Source: Cocos nucifera (lineage: Eukaryota; Streptophyta; Magnoliopsida; Arecales; Arecaceae). From it: 64,000 nt of DNA. The notes beneath the pieces are model-generated. The model had not been told where the DNA came from. It did not search any database and worked only from the letters and a program-made list of their open reading frames with translations. Below are positions 1-8,960 of this stretch, in pieces; the stretch's first letter is position 1, and each line of letters starts with the position of its first letter. A program made the translations under genes and the position numbers. The stretch covers positions 1-64,000 of the forward strand of contig QRFJ01003061.1 in NCBI GenBank assembly GCA_006176705.1, given 5' to 3'.

Positions 1-54
1 GATCGATTAGTAGGAAGAGAAGGTTCGTTCCTCTGGGCTACCACTATAGTGGTT

Positions 55-200
55 TATAATAATATTTATTATATTATTTATAATAATTATTATAAATATT
101 TATAATATTATAAATATTATAATAAATATTTATAATATTATAAATATATTATAAATATATAAATGATTATAAATATTATTATGAAATTAAATTAAAAAAA
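55..200. repeat. AT-rich low-complexity tract
   Basis: Almost pure A/T with recurring TATTATAAAT-like words. It has no coding potential and ends abruptly where a G-rich stretch begins near 205. It may be a decayed microsatellite or the AT-rich part of a transposon; nothing further is supported. Confidence 0.8.
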
Positions 201-204
201 ATAT

Positions 205-720
205 ACTTGCGGTGGGGAGGGGGTCGCGCAGACTGCGAGGGTCATTGGCGGCAATGTTAGAAGGAGGGTCGATAGCGGTGCTAGAGGGAAAGGGTTGGCC
301 AAAGGAGGCTGGGGTCGAGGGAGGTGGGGCCGAGGGGGTGGAGCCAGTGGCAGGGTGGGCTCGTGGCAGTGCTAGAAGGGAGGAAGCGGTGGGGATTGGG
401 GTCGAGGGAGGTGAGGTCGATGGGGATGAGGATGGGGTCAGGGTCGGGGCTGAGGGATGTGGGGCCAATGGGATAAGGGAGGTGGGTGAGTGCGATGGTG
501 GTGCTAGAGTGAGTGGCAGGGGATGGGGTCGAGGTAGATGAGCCCGATGGGGATGGGGTCAGGGTTGAGGGAGGTGGGGACGAGGGAGGTGGCAGTACTA
601 AAGGAAGGTGGGGCCGATGGTGGCAGTGCAAAAGGGAGGGGGCAATGGCGGGTGGGCGATAGTGGGGTGGGTAGCTAGGGAATAGGTAGCAGGAAGAAGA
701 GAGAAAGAGAGAGAGAGGGA
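205..720. repeat. G-rich imperfect minisatellite
   Basis: The plus strand is strongly G-rich, with words such as GGGTCGAGGGAGGTGGGG recurring irregularly (near 310, 400, 435, 525 and 556), separated by variants of GATGGGGATGGGG. Both strands are open over 90-116 codons here, but the predicted proteins are only Ser/Pro/Thr or Gly/Arg repeats expected from the composition, so I do not call a gene. Many runs of three to five G could form G-quadruplexes. The purine bias continues as a GA tract near 690-722. Confidence 0.7.
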
Positions 721-744
721 GGACTACGATTGGGCATGTGAAGT

Positions 745-2291
745 GAATTGGCAGCCAAAAAATTTTTAAAATCTATAGCAATGGTTATCAATCATTGCAA
801 TAGATCCCATAGCAGCGGTTATTGCCAACCGCTACTATAAATCATCATATAATTTTTTTCATCTTTTACTCAAAATATAGTATAATTTTAAAATTTAAAG
901 TCCATCTTCACCATTCATTATCTAAATAATTATTGTTAGAGTGCCATCATAAAAGATCATCTCGATTTGATAATCCTAGGTATGTCGATCGATAAAATTT
1001 AATTTCGACAACCATGAATGACCACATAATGATCTAATAGATAAAGACTACTGATTGATCTAAAAACTTGCAATGATAATGTCGGTGATGTTTATAGCAT
1101 ACTATTAAAATTTTATTTTAATCAAACATTATTATCATGGTCAATCTAGCACTGGATGATTTCGACCATTAAATGCAAAATGAGTAATCAAAAGGCTAAA
1201 CGATGTTCGATTAATAGATAATTTTTTAGATAATTAATCTTTGGTTCTACTTTAATTATTTATATGGTGGTGATCATAAAATTTAAAATGTGTCTATATA
1301 AATTATTCATATTAAACATATCTTATAAAAGCACAAGCATAATTACATAAGACCTTTAAAAATGAGTATTAAGAGATATATAATTTTGGATCATTCATAT
1401 ACACATAGTTTGAATTTTACAATCACCACCGTACACACAATCGATAGAACTGAAGATTATTTATCTAAAAATATCTTATAATCGGATGCCGTTTGATCTT
1501 TTAATCACTCATTTTTCTTTTAATAGTCAAAATCATCTAGTGCTAGATTGACTATGATAATGATATCTGATTAAAGTAAAATTTTGATAGTATGCTATAA
1601 ATATCATCAAGATCATTATTATAAGTTTTTGGATCAATCAGTGATCTTTATTTATTAGATTATTATGCGGTCATTCATGATCGTTGAAATCAAATTTTAT
1701 CGATCGACATAGCTAGGGCTATTGGATCGAGGCAGTCTTTTGTGTTGGTACTCTAATAATAATTATTTAAATAATGAATGAAGAAGATAAATTTTAAATT
1801 TTAAAATTATAAAATATTTAAAAAAAATATAAAAAAATTATATTATGCAACTATGGCAGCAGTTACAATTAGCCCCTACCATAGATTGATCTATTACAGC
1901 AGTTATCAAAAATCACTATCATAGGTCCAATCTATGGTAGCAATTATAGATAATCACTTTTACTGATTGAACATATAGCAGTAGTTGATTAACCGCTGTA
2001 ATAAATTAAATTTTTGATAGCGGTTATACCTAACCGCTGTCATAGTTTGATCTATTGTAGTGGTTTTGTATAACCGCTGTCATAAATTTGATCTATGATA
2101 GTAATTTTTAATAATCACTGCTATAGATCAATCTATGATAGCAGTTAAATATAACTACTGTCATAGATAACCACTGCCATAAGTCAAGTCAATGACAATG
2201 GTTAGGTATAACCACTGTCTTAGAGTCTACGATAGTGATTTTTGAACCACTGTAATATTAAGTACTGTCATAGCCCCATTCTGTAGTAGTG
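745..2291. mobile_element. CACTA-type foldback (long inverted repeat) element, left end truncated
   Basis: The right end at 2291 reads, on the minus strand, CACTACTACAGAATGG, a typical CACTA-superfamily terminus. Inside it (about 1850-2291) lie back-to-back short hairpins of the type TAGCGGTTAT...ATAACCGCTG, like the subterminal repeats of CACTA elements. The interior is a long imperfect inverted repeat: the left arm (about 745-1310) pairs with the right arm (about 1395-1925). For example, the stretches around 1270-1310 and 1400-1440, both with a GATCACCACC-like core, are reverse complements, as are the words near 960-1030 and 1670-1720. The loop is about 80 bases. There is no transposase, so the element is non-autonomous. 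The terminal ~350 bases that should flank the left arm are missing. Confidence 0.7.
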
Positions 2292-3179
2292 AATGATAGT
2301 TGAATGTCGAGGTCAGGAGCCAACATCGATGGCGGAATCAAGTCAATGGCTGGTGGCAAAACAAAGAGAGACAAAATAGGGCATGCATGGGGCAAAGTAG
2401 GGGTATTTCACTAAATAAAGGGAGGGGTGTCTTAAGATGGCTACATGTGGTGTCTAGAGGAGCAACATGTAGCACTTGAGATCCTAGTTAATGTGTGGCT
2501 GGAGGCAGAGAAAAGAAACAAAGCAGAGCCAAATCTCTTTTTTCTTTTTTTCTTTTTTCTTTTCTTCTTCTTCTTTCTTTTCTTGCAATATAGAGGAAGA
2601 GGAAGGGGTGCAGTGGCCTATTGGTGGTGACTATGGTGGCATTACAATCAACAGTAAGAGGTCATGGCCGATGGCAGATGATCGATGAACAACCAAAAAT
2701 CCAAGAAAGCGATGGAAAATAGAAAGAAGCATCAAAGAGAAGAGGATTGGTTTCGTCATGTCTTAGCTCACTCGGTGGCAATTGAGTCTCTTTCATGCAA
2801 TCACAAGGAATCGCTGAGAGCTCACCAGAGCTCTGACAAGGTTTGAACTTCAAATCATGATGATGAAGTTGGACTAGAGAAGGGAAAAGGTTGAAATAGG
2901 GGAGAGGATATTTAAAATAGGGGCGGTCTTGTTTCAACCAAACATAGCAATCACTGGTGACAAACTGACTGATGATGATAGATGAGGACTAGAAGAAGAT
3001 GGGAAGAGCGATTTGAGGTCAATTACTTCATTTCAAATGAACTATCTTAGCTGAATCAATAAAGAAATCTTGATGGAGACCTAGATGATTCAACAAATTT
3101 CATCAATAATTGATCGAGGTATGGGGACACGATGGTTATAGGGAAAGATAGAGGGCATTTTATAGATGATCAAATCCTA
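2292..3179. other. Unassigned intergenic sequence with a pyrimidine tract
   Basis: No open frame here resembles a known family; the longest (61-91 codons) look like chance frames. A T/C-rich simple tract lies at about 2536-2584. The block sits between two CACTA-type termini facing away from it (right end at 2291, left end at 3180), so it could be flanking DNA between two insertions. Confidence 0.5.
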
Positions 3180-3310
3180 CACTACAATAGAAAAGGTTTA
3201 TAGTAATGGTCAAAATCATAGCAAAAAATATAGAAAACCATTGGTAAAGCTTACACCAATGGTTGGTAGACCGTAGCAATAGGTGGCATTGTTAAAAACT
3301 ATCATCATAG
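3180..3310 (+). mobile_element. Terminus of a second CACTA-like element
   Basis: The motif CACTACAATAGAAAAGG at 3180 matches the usual CACTA terminus (CACTACAAGAAAA-like). It is followed by short repeated words around ATAGTAATGGT / ACCATTGGTAAAGC / ACCAATGGTTGGTA / TAGCAATAGG, typical of subterminal repeats. They differ from those of the element ending at 2291, so this is a different family. I cannot find a matching opposite end or a transposase downstream, so it is probably a fragment. Confidence 0.55.
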
Positions 3311-4481
3311 TTTTCAACTTACAATTTTAAATTTTAATTAATCACCTATACAAGGAATCAAATATAAGACCTATTGGATAGTTATCTAATAGTTAGCCAC
3401 TATGATAATATTAAATTTTGATGTAGGATTATAATTTATTATACTTATTCAAAACTTATTCATATTATAAAGTATACTTATTTCAAATATATTATGTGAT
3501 GTGGGACGATTCAGATCTAGAGGAAGTAAGCATTCAAATTTATTAACAATTAATAGATAGCCTGCAATCCCAAAACTAAGGAGATGATTATGCTAAAATT
3601 GGAAAAAGACTATTGATATGCATGCATGTTAAACAGCCCTTAGATCTAGATTCAGACCGTAGATGATTGAGAAACCATCCATGATTAGGGCATCATATCT
3701 AATAAAGAAGCATATGATTAACTACTAACAATAATGATTTACTCAGATTTTTTAGAAAATAAGGGATCTCACAAAACACATTGATGAAGTTTCCTTGATG
3801 AGGGAGGAATTAGAACATCGATTCAGGCCATGGTTGTTTGCAAGTTTTTCCATCATCCATGACCACGAGGATTCGATCCAAGCATGCGAAGAATTGCTTG
3901 TATTAATAAAAATAAATCAGCAAAGATGATAGGAAGATGGGGATTTGAGAATAGAAAATTATGATTGCTAAAAATGAATCTTGCGGATGAATGGATTGCT
4001 GCAGGTTCTTCATCCTTCAATCTTCAAGCCTTGAGGAAGATTTTAGAAGTAAGATGGAAGGGAGAAGGAAGAGAGGAAAAGAAGGAGAGGGATTAGTCAG
4101 TGGAAAGGGAGAAAGAAGAGAGCACGTAGGGAGAAAGAAAGAAAAAATTTTTATTCTTAAAACATCTGATGATTACAAGACCCTTTGTTTCCCCTTTTAA
4201 AAGAAAACACTAACAAACTAAATAGAAAGAAGGTGCATGGATGGCATTGGATTTTCAAATATCTACTAAGAAGATCTTCGATGTGCATGCGTGAAGAAGT
4301 CATCTGGGGCGTGCGACTTCATGGTGGTATGTCTCCATAAAACTTATCCGGATGGCTGACTTGAATTAAACTCAAACCCAAATAGTTGACCCTAACTAGG
4401 AGATCAAACCTAATTTAAGGACTCAATTTATTACAGAACTTGAAAATAAAAATTACATGACTCAATAAAATTAAGACTCTA
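3311..4481 (-). mobile_element. Probable 3' UTR / LTR remnant of a chromovirus
   Basis: This lies immediately downstream, on the minus strand, of the chromodomain tail at 4482-4742 and is the expected place for the 3' UTR and LTR of that element. Read on the minus strand it contains a TTTTAAAAGGGG promoter-like stretch (about 4190-4205), an AATAAAAATT word and a long pyrimidine-rich tract (about 4020-4160), compatible with an LTR. I cannot define LTR ends, a polypurine tract or a second copy, so this assignment is an inference. No open frame is convincing. Confidence 0.35.
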
Positions 4482-4742
4482 TTAACCATCGAGCCATAAT
4501 GAATCACGGTGACTGATGTCCACACCATTTCTCCCAGACTGAAGAGAATTCGACTCTGTCGAATAAAGACTACCTTGACTCTGATAGTGTTCAAGTAGAT
4601 CAGGATCAATTCTTTGCAGCTCTTCTCGGGTTATCCATGTGTCCTCGAACTTAGGTCGGCCTTGCCAACGAATCAGGTACCTTTGATATCCTTTCCTCCT
4701 GGTGGAAATTACCTACTCATCCAAAATTCTTTCAATACGATC
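4482..4742 (-). pseudogene. Ty3/gypsy chromovirus integrase C-terminal chromodomain (fragment)
   Basis: Read on the minus strand, the frame ending in a stop at 4482 encodes a recognisable chromodomain: an RIERILDE start, then a stop codon, then TRRKGYQRYLIRWQGRP followed by a DTWITREEL stretch and an RIDPDLLEHYQ helix. The aromatic cage positions (Y of GYQRYL, W of IRW, W of DTW) are present. In chromoviruses this domain lies at the end of integrase and is thought to guide insertion into chromatin carrying particular histone marks. Only the C-terminal ~85 codons remain; the integrase core upstream (above 4742) is gone. Tat elements lack a chromodomain, so this belongs to a different element from the RT fragment starting at 4918. 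Confidence 0.8.
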
Positions 4743-4917
4743 GTGATTTTTTTGAAAATTTTGGCTATGGACACTCGTGTTGGGGTTCACTCTCAATAGA
4801 TGGATTAGGCTCAAATGGATCACAAGGTATCGTTATTGGTTCTTTATATTTACAATTGAAATTAAAAGTAAGTGATACATATCGTGGCACCTCCTTCCTC
4901 TGGTTTCTTTGTGTCTC
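4743..4917. other. Junction sequence between chromovirus tail and Tat1
   Basis: About 175 bases that match neither the chromodomain frame nor the RT frame. It is probably the scar of the deletion or insertion that joined the two elements; I see no motif in it. Confidence 0.4.
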
Positions 4918-5450
4918 CCCATGAAGGTGAGGAGTTCATGACCCAAAGTTGTGTCCACCAGTTGGTCAATCCTGGGTAGGGGGTAGCTATCTTTTGGGCA
5001 TGCTTTATTTAATTCTGTGAAGTCTATGCACATTCTCCATTTGCCATTTATTTTTTTAACAAGAACAACATTTGCAATCCAATCTAGATAAAGTACTACT
5101 TGAATGAATCCTATCTTAAGGAGTTTGTTGACCTCATCCATTATAGCCTTCTGCCTCACTAGTGCAAAACTGTGCTTTTTCTGCTTTACTAGCCAACATT
5201 TTGGATCCATACCTAGGCGGTGTTCCATGACCTTTGTGTCAATCCCGAGCATGTCTTCTGGTGCCCAAGCGAAGACATCAGCATTTTTTTGCAATAATAT
5301 GATGAGCTGCTTTCTAACTTCTCCTTTCATATTTGAGCTGATCTTCATAGTATGTTCTTTATTCCCATCATTTAAAGGAATCTCTACAAGATCGTCGATG
5401 GGTTTTCCTCTTTCCTCGGATAAGTCATCATCAGCATTAAGCCTATCCAC
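4918..5450 (-). pseudogene. Tat1 reverse transcriptase, N-terminal fragment
   Basis: Minus-strand open frame of about 205 codons. It begins in the protease-RT linker (a DDLVEIPLNDGN stretch), continues through FAWAPEDMLGID and VMEHRLGMDP, and reaches the RT fingers with NGKWRMCIDFTELNKACPKD and a DSYPLPRIDQLVD loop. The frame leaves homology right after GHELLTFM: the next ~20 residues do not match RT, and the catalytic YVDD region is absent. The fragment is nearly free of internal stops, so it was probably broken by deletion rather than by slow decay. It cannot make a working polymerase. Confidence 0.88.
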
Positions 5451-5599
5451 CGGATAAGTATCTATCGACTTTCCTCCCTATAAGGCAATACTATAATAGT
5501 GCCAAGCTAGTGCATGATCTCCTCTGACCTCCCAACTCCATGCTTCATTGGAAACTTTATTTTCAAGTGGTAAGTCGAAACCACGGCCCATAGTGCATT

Positions 5600-5875
5600 C
5601 AAATCAAGTTGGCTAAGGATTGCATTAAGGTGCTTTCACCACCAAAAAAATTGACTTGAGCTCTAGTTTGCTTTGGATATTGGCCAGCTGCCACAGGCAA
5701 TATTATTATTTCTTCCACTGGTACTACATCACCTGTAAATCCTACTAGTGGAGAATTCATTGATCCCATTCTACTATCAAGTATAGATATTTTAGAAAAA
5801 GCATCATAAAATAAGACATCAGCAGAGCTTTTATTATCAATTAAAATATGGCATACGTCATAGTCAACAAAATTT
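5600..5875 (-). pseudogene. Tat1 aspartic protease fragment
   Basis: On the minus strand the stretch from about 5875 downwards encodes a CHILIDNKSSADVLFYDAF-type block. In Tat2-like and Tat3 copies this is the retroviral-type aspartic protease active site (D-N/S-G-S). Here the Gly after Asp-Asn is Lys, so the active-site motif is damaged. The downstream GDVVPVEEIIILP strand is still readable. The protease would release Gag and Pol products from the polyprotein. Frames are interrupted on both sides. Confidence 0.75.
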
Positions 5876-5934
5876 AAAGTGACTACAACTGCGTCATTAT
5901 GTGAAAGCTGAACACCCTGAGCATCTTCTTCTAT

Positions 5935-7562
5935 GAAAAAGATGGGCTCTTCAGTCTGCTATTTCTTTGTTGACTTTGTTGACATACTGGCTCTCCCTCG
6001 TTGGTGTCTCCCAGTGATGGTGTTGATGATTCCAAGAGGAGGCCGATCTCCTTATGACTCATCCTGTCTAGATGATTTAGGCTATGGTGGAGCTCCTGGA
6101 CGATCTTCTCTCCTCTCCGATCGGTGCCTGATAAACCAATCCAACCAACCTCTTTTAATTAGTGCCTCAATCTCATCTTGAAGCTGGATGCATTCTTCAG
6201 TATTGTGACCATGGTCATGGTGGTAGAGGTAGTACTTATTAGGATTGTGCTTAGTCGAATGAGTTTGCATCCTCTCTAACTCTGGCAATTGCTTCCTTAT
6301 CTCCATCAGCACCTAGATCTTTGAGGCATTCAAGGGAGCATAGTTGTTGAATCTTCTGAGAGGAAAGCTTCATCGGATTCTTCGATCTGAACTTTCTTGT
6401 CGACATGCTCGAGGAGGAGTTCGGGCTCGTCAGCACTCGGGAGGAGTTCGGGAGCATGGTCGAGCTTTGCTTGGCTTGCTTTCAAGTGTAGGCTTGCTAG
6501 ATTTGCTCGACCATCGCTCTCTTATGGTCTCATCGTCCTTTAATTTAATGGCCTCTTCCATCCAAGCATAACCTTCTACGTAGACCAACATATCAGTAAA
6601 ATTCCTGGAGTACTTCATTTCTAGGGAGAAAATAAGATCATTCTTCTGAAAACCATCTTTCAATGCGGCCATGGCTATAAATTGGTTCAAGTTTCGAACC
6701 TCCAATGCAGCAGCATTGAAGCAACTGATGTAAGCTCGAATAGACTTTTCTTTTCTCTACTTTATATTGATAAGAAAGTTCAAACCTCATCTTGGACGTT
6801 AGATGCTTATGAAATAAGCTATGAACTGATGGCTTATCTAGTCGAAGAAGAAGATCGTACCCAATATAAGGCTCTAGTACCAGTTTTTTGCTGCTTCCTT
6901 CAGGGTTGATGGAAAAGCTCAGCATAGAATGGCGCTTGGTGTGCCATGCAGCAACATCATCATTCGAAAGACCTCAAGGTGATCATCCAGATTAGAAGTC
7001 CCATCATAACTCTCAAACTTAGGGAGCTTGAAGTTTGGCGGGATAGATTCCTGCATGATCTTAGCAGATAAAGGAGGATGGATATAGATGTCATCATGGT
7101 GGGATGGGGCGGCACGGCGAAGCTCCTCAATCCATTGGTTAATGTCTTGAAGCTTCTAATCGAGAACATCATTTTGACTATGGATTTCAGAGGGTTGCCG
7201 ACTATAGATGGAAAAAGTCTCTTTCGAAGAAGAATCATGATCGGAGTAGGAGCTCCCTACTCTCTACTTCCCCTTCCTAGGATTAGCAAGCCTGCTAACC
7301 CATGTTGTCCTTCTTGATGCCAATTTTTGATACTCTGGCTGAGGGTTTTCGGTTGGACTATCATCTAGCGCTGCTGCATGGCTTGCACCATTTTGATGAG
7401 GCCTCGAACCTACTACATCAGCAAGTTGAACTGCTCAGAATCCACCATGATCATTGGTGGAGGAGGTTGAGGAGCCGACGATGGTATTGAAGTAGGCAGG
7501 TTTGGCTCAGATCTAGTAGTGGAGGTGGTGGATCGTCGGGTGGTTGTCTTCTTCGAGAGCAT
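5935..7562 (-). pseudogene. Tat1 gag (broken)
   Basis: Gag forms the virus-like particle that packages element RNA. The likely start is the ATG at 7562, followed by a Thr/Ser/Pro-rich N-terminus. A conserved capsid block follows, split over several frames (readable around 7238-6960, 6925-6638 and 6705-6430), with AALEVRNLNQFIAMAALKDG-like wording around 6700. The C-terminal part (6312-6082) contains KYYLYHHDHGHNTEECIQLQ, the Tat gag zinc-finger-like motif, followed by the DEIEALIKRGWLDWFIRHR helix. At least four frame breaks and several stops separate these blocks, so no full Gag can be made. Confidence 0.8.
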
Positions 7563-7670
7563 TTCTAGAGCAAAAGGAGAATAAAACAAAAATGGATTCA
7601 AGAGATTAGGAGATAAAAGAGGTAGATAGGATCGACTGAGCACTCCTTTTAGAACAAGGGCTCAGATATC

Positions 7671-7689
7671 CTTCCTCTAGTGCCAATCC
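7671..7689 (-). promoter_or_regulatory. Tat1 primer-binding site
   Basis: Directly inside the LTR end at 7690 the minus strand reads GGATTGGCACTAGAGGAAGG. Its position 0-3 bases from the CCAACA LTR end, and the matching place in Tat3 (28320 onward, GGATTAGCACAAGAG), mark it as the tRNA primer site for minus-strand DNA synthesis. I cannot name the tRNA with certainty. Confidence 0.6.
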
Positions 7690-8545
7690 TGTTGGTGTGA
7701 AATTTTGTGAGGATGCCGGTGGAAGCTGGAGTTAGGAAAGTTGGGCTGCTAATGGGACCTACAAAATAAAGTCTAAACTGAAGGTGGGTGTCTCCAGCAG
7801 GATCTTTCGATGCTCAAGTTAGTTCTTCGACCAACTGGAATGGAGTGCTCAGTAAAATAAAGAAACAAAGTGATGGAAAGGAAAGAGAGCTTGAAGGAAA
7901 ATATATTTAGAGGATCTCTTTTATAGATGGAGCATGTAACAAACTGATGGTGACAGTCGTAACCATCTAGTAGTGGGCCGTTCAGGCCAAGTAAAATTTG
8001 TTATGGGGCTGAGTTATCATTTGTCATGACTTGTAGGCGGTTGAAATTCCTCTATTAGAATTTGGGTGTAAATCGGAGACTTTGGTGCATATAGTGGACT
8101 TATGACTAGTTGGGGTTCATTGGGGGCAATGTCTGATGGTTTTAAGAAGTTTGGAAGCCTCCTAGGCCACGCACAAGTAGGTGCCTCCCGAACTAAGATC
8201 TGAAGCTCTGCACTCCATCCTTCGTAGAGCAGTTCTCATGAATTAGTGATTTGGCGAGACCCTTTTGTATGGCTTCGATTGATAGGCGTAACATGGGCTG
8301 AGTAGGTCTGCAACTAGCTGGGAGAAGCTCATCCTGAAAGGTATTTGAATAAGAGAAGTTTGATTGAAGGTAGCACTACTGAAAGGAATGCATCCAGAAG
8401 GAGTTCGCCTGGAAGGAGCATGACTGGAGGAGTTTGTTCAGAATGAGCATGACTGGAGGAGTTCATCCAAAAGGAGCGTTACTAGAGGGAACACCATCGA
8501 GCCCTAAACCTGCTATTCATTTTTGGCCAGAAGGTGAGGTTAGCA
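7690..8545 (-). repeat. Tat1 5' LTR
   Basis: The LTR end is clear at 7690 (minus-strand ...CACCAACA). The region up to about 8060 matches the LTRs of Tat2 (8961-9360) and Tat3 (about 27980-28319) in order: a GACCTACAAAATAAAGT word, a CGATCAAGTCAGCTCTTC-like word, the transcribed region, and the GTAGTGGGCCGTTCAGGCC block. Further on (8360-8510) are three or four diverged copies of an AAGGAG(C/T)-containing unit related to the 45-bp array of Tat2. The upper end is not defined; I place it near 8545. Confidence 0.65.
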
Positions 8546-8714
8546 CAACAACAATTCTACTTTACTATTAAAAATCATGTCGTCAAATTTCTATGTGCTA
8601 TTGAGAGGTTCTGTGGTAAGATCTTATTGCTGAGGGGATCGATGGATTCTAATGGGAGGATGGTCGATGGTCAAGGACTTTAGCCGAGGACTTCAACGGA
8701 GATTATTTTTTCCT
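8546..8714. other. Unassigned spacer
   Basis: About 170 bases between the Tat1 LTR and a SIRE-like LTR fragment. I see no coding frame or known motif. It may be the outer end of the Tat1 LTR. Confidence 0.4.
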
Positions 8715-8958
8715 AATAGGTTTTATAGAGTTTATTTTTAATTATATTTTCATATTTTTTTACAAGTTTCTTGGGGTGAGAAACTTGGGTTGGTCCAATC
8801 CTTGAATTAGATGATTGTATTAGTTTGATTGGTGAGCCAAGGTTAAAATCAATTAGGATTGATTGTTAGCCTAAAGAAAAATAATCACTTGTGTGGTTTT
8901 TGTTGGTGATCGAGAAAAAACAAATTGGGTTGTTTATGAATCCAAAAAATAATCATGT
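8715..8958 (+). mobile_element. SIRE/Maximus-like LTR fragment
   Basis: This matches, in order and strand, part of the LTR at about 24185-24440: TTTATTTTTAATTATATTTT, then CAAGTTTCTTGGGGTGA-like, GGGTTGGTCCAA, a TTGATTGGTGAGC(C/T)AAGG unit and AAAAATAATCACTTGTG. It lacks both LTR ends and directly abuts the Tat2 LTR end at 8961, so the Tat2 insertion or a later deletion cut it. Confidence 0.75.
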
Positions 8959-8960
8959 AT

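Larger units (their letters stand above)
4918..8545 (-). mobile_element. Tat1: 5' half of a Ty3/gypsy Tat-lineage retrotransposon
   Basis: On the minus strand the order is LTR (8545-7690), primer site, gag (7562-5935), protease (about 5875-5600) and the first part of RT (5450-4918). This is the normal gypsy order. The element stops abruptly within RT, just after the HELLTFM motif, so RNase H, integrase, the 3' UTR and the 3' LTR are missing. The Tat assignment rests on the gag HHDHGH motif region, the protease/RT wording and the shared LTR with Tat2 and Tat4, which carry the same type of array. Confidence 0.8.

Noticed and set aside
187..631. Open frames of 93-116 codons on both strands in the G-rich block
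   Set aside because: The proteins are only Ser/Pro/Thr or Gly/Arg/Glu runs produced by composition; both strands are open at once and no domain is visible.
2445..2937. Short open frames around the pyrimidine tract
   Set aside because: The frames overlap, consist partly of Phe/Ser runs from the T/C tract, and resemble no family I know.
3991..4200. 69-codon frame rich in Lys, Arg and Glu
   Set aside because: It lies opposite the pyrimidine-rich part of a probable chromovirus LTR; composition alone explains it.
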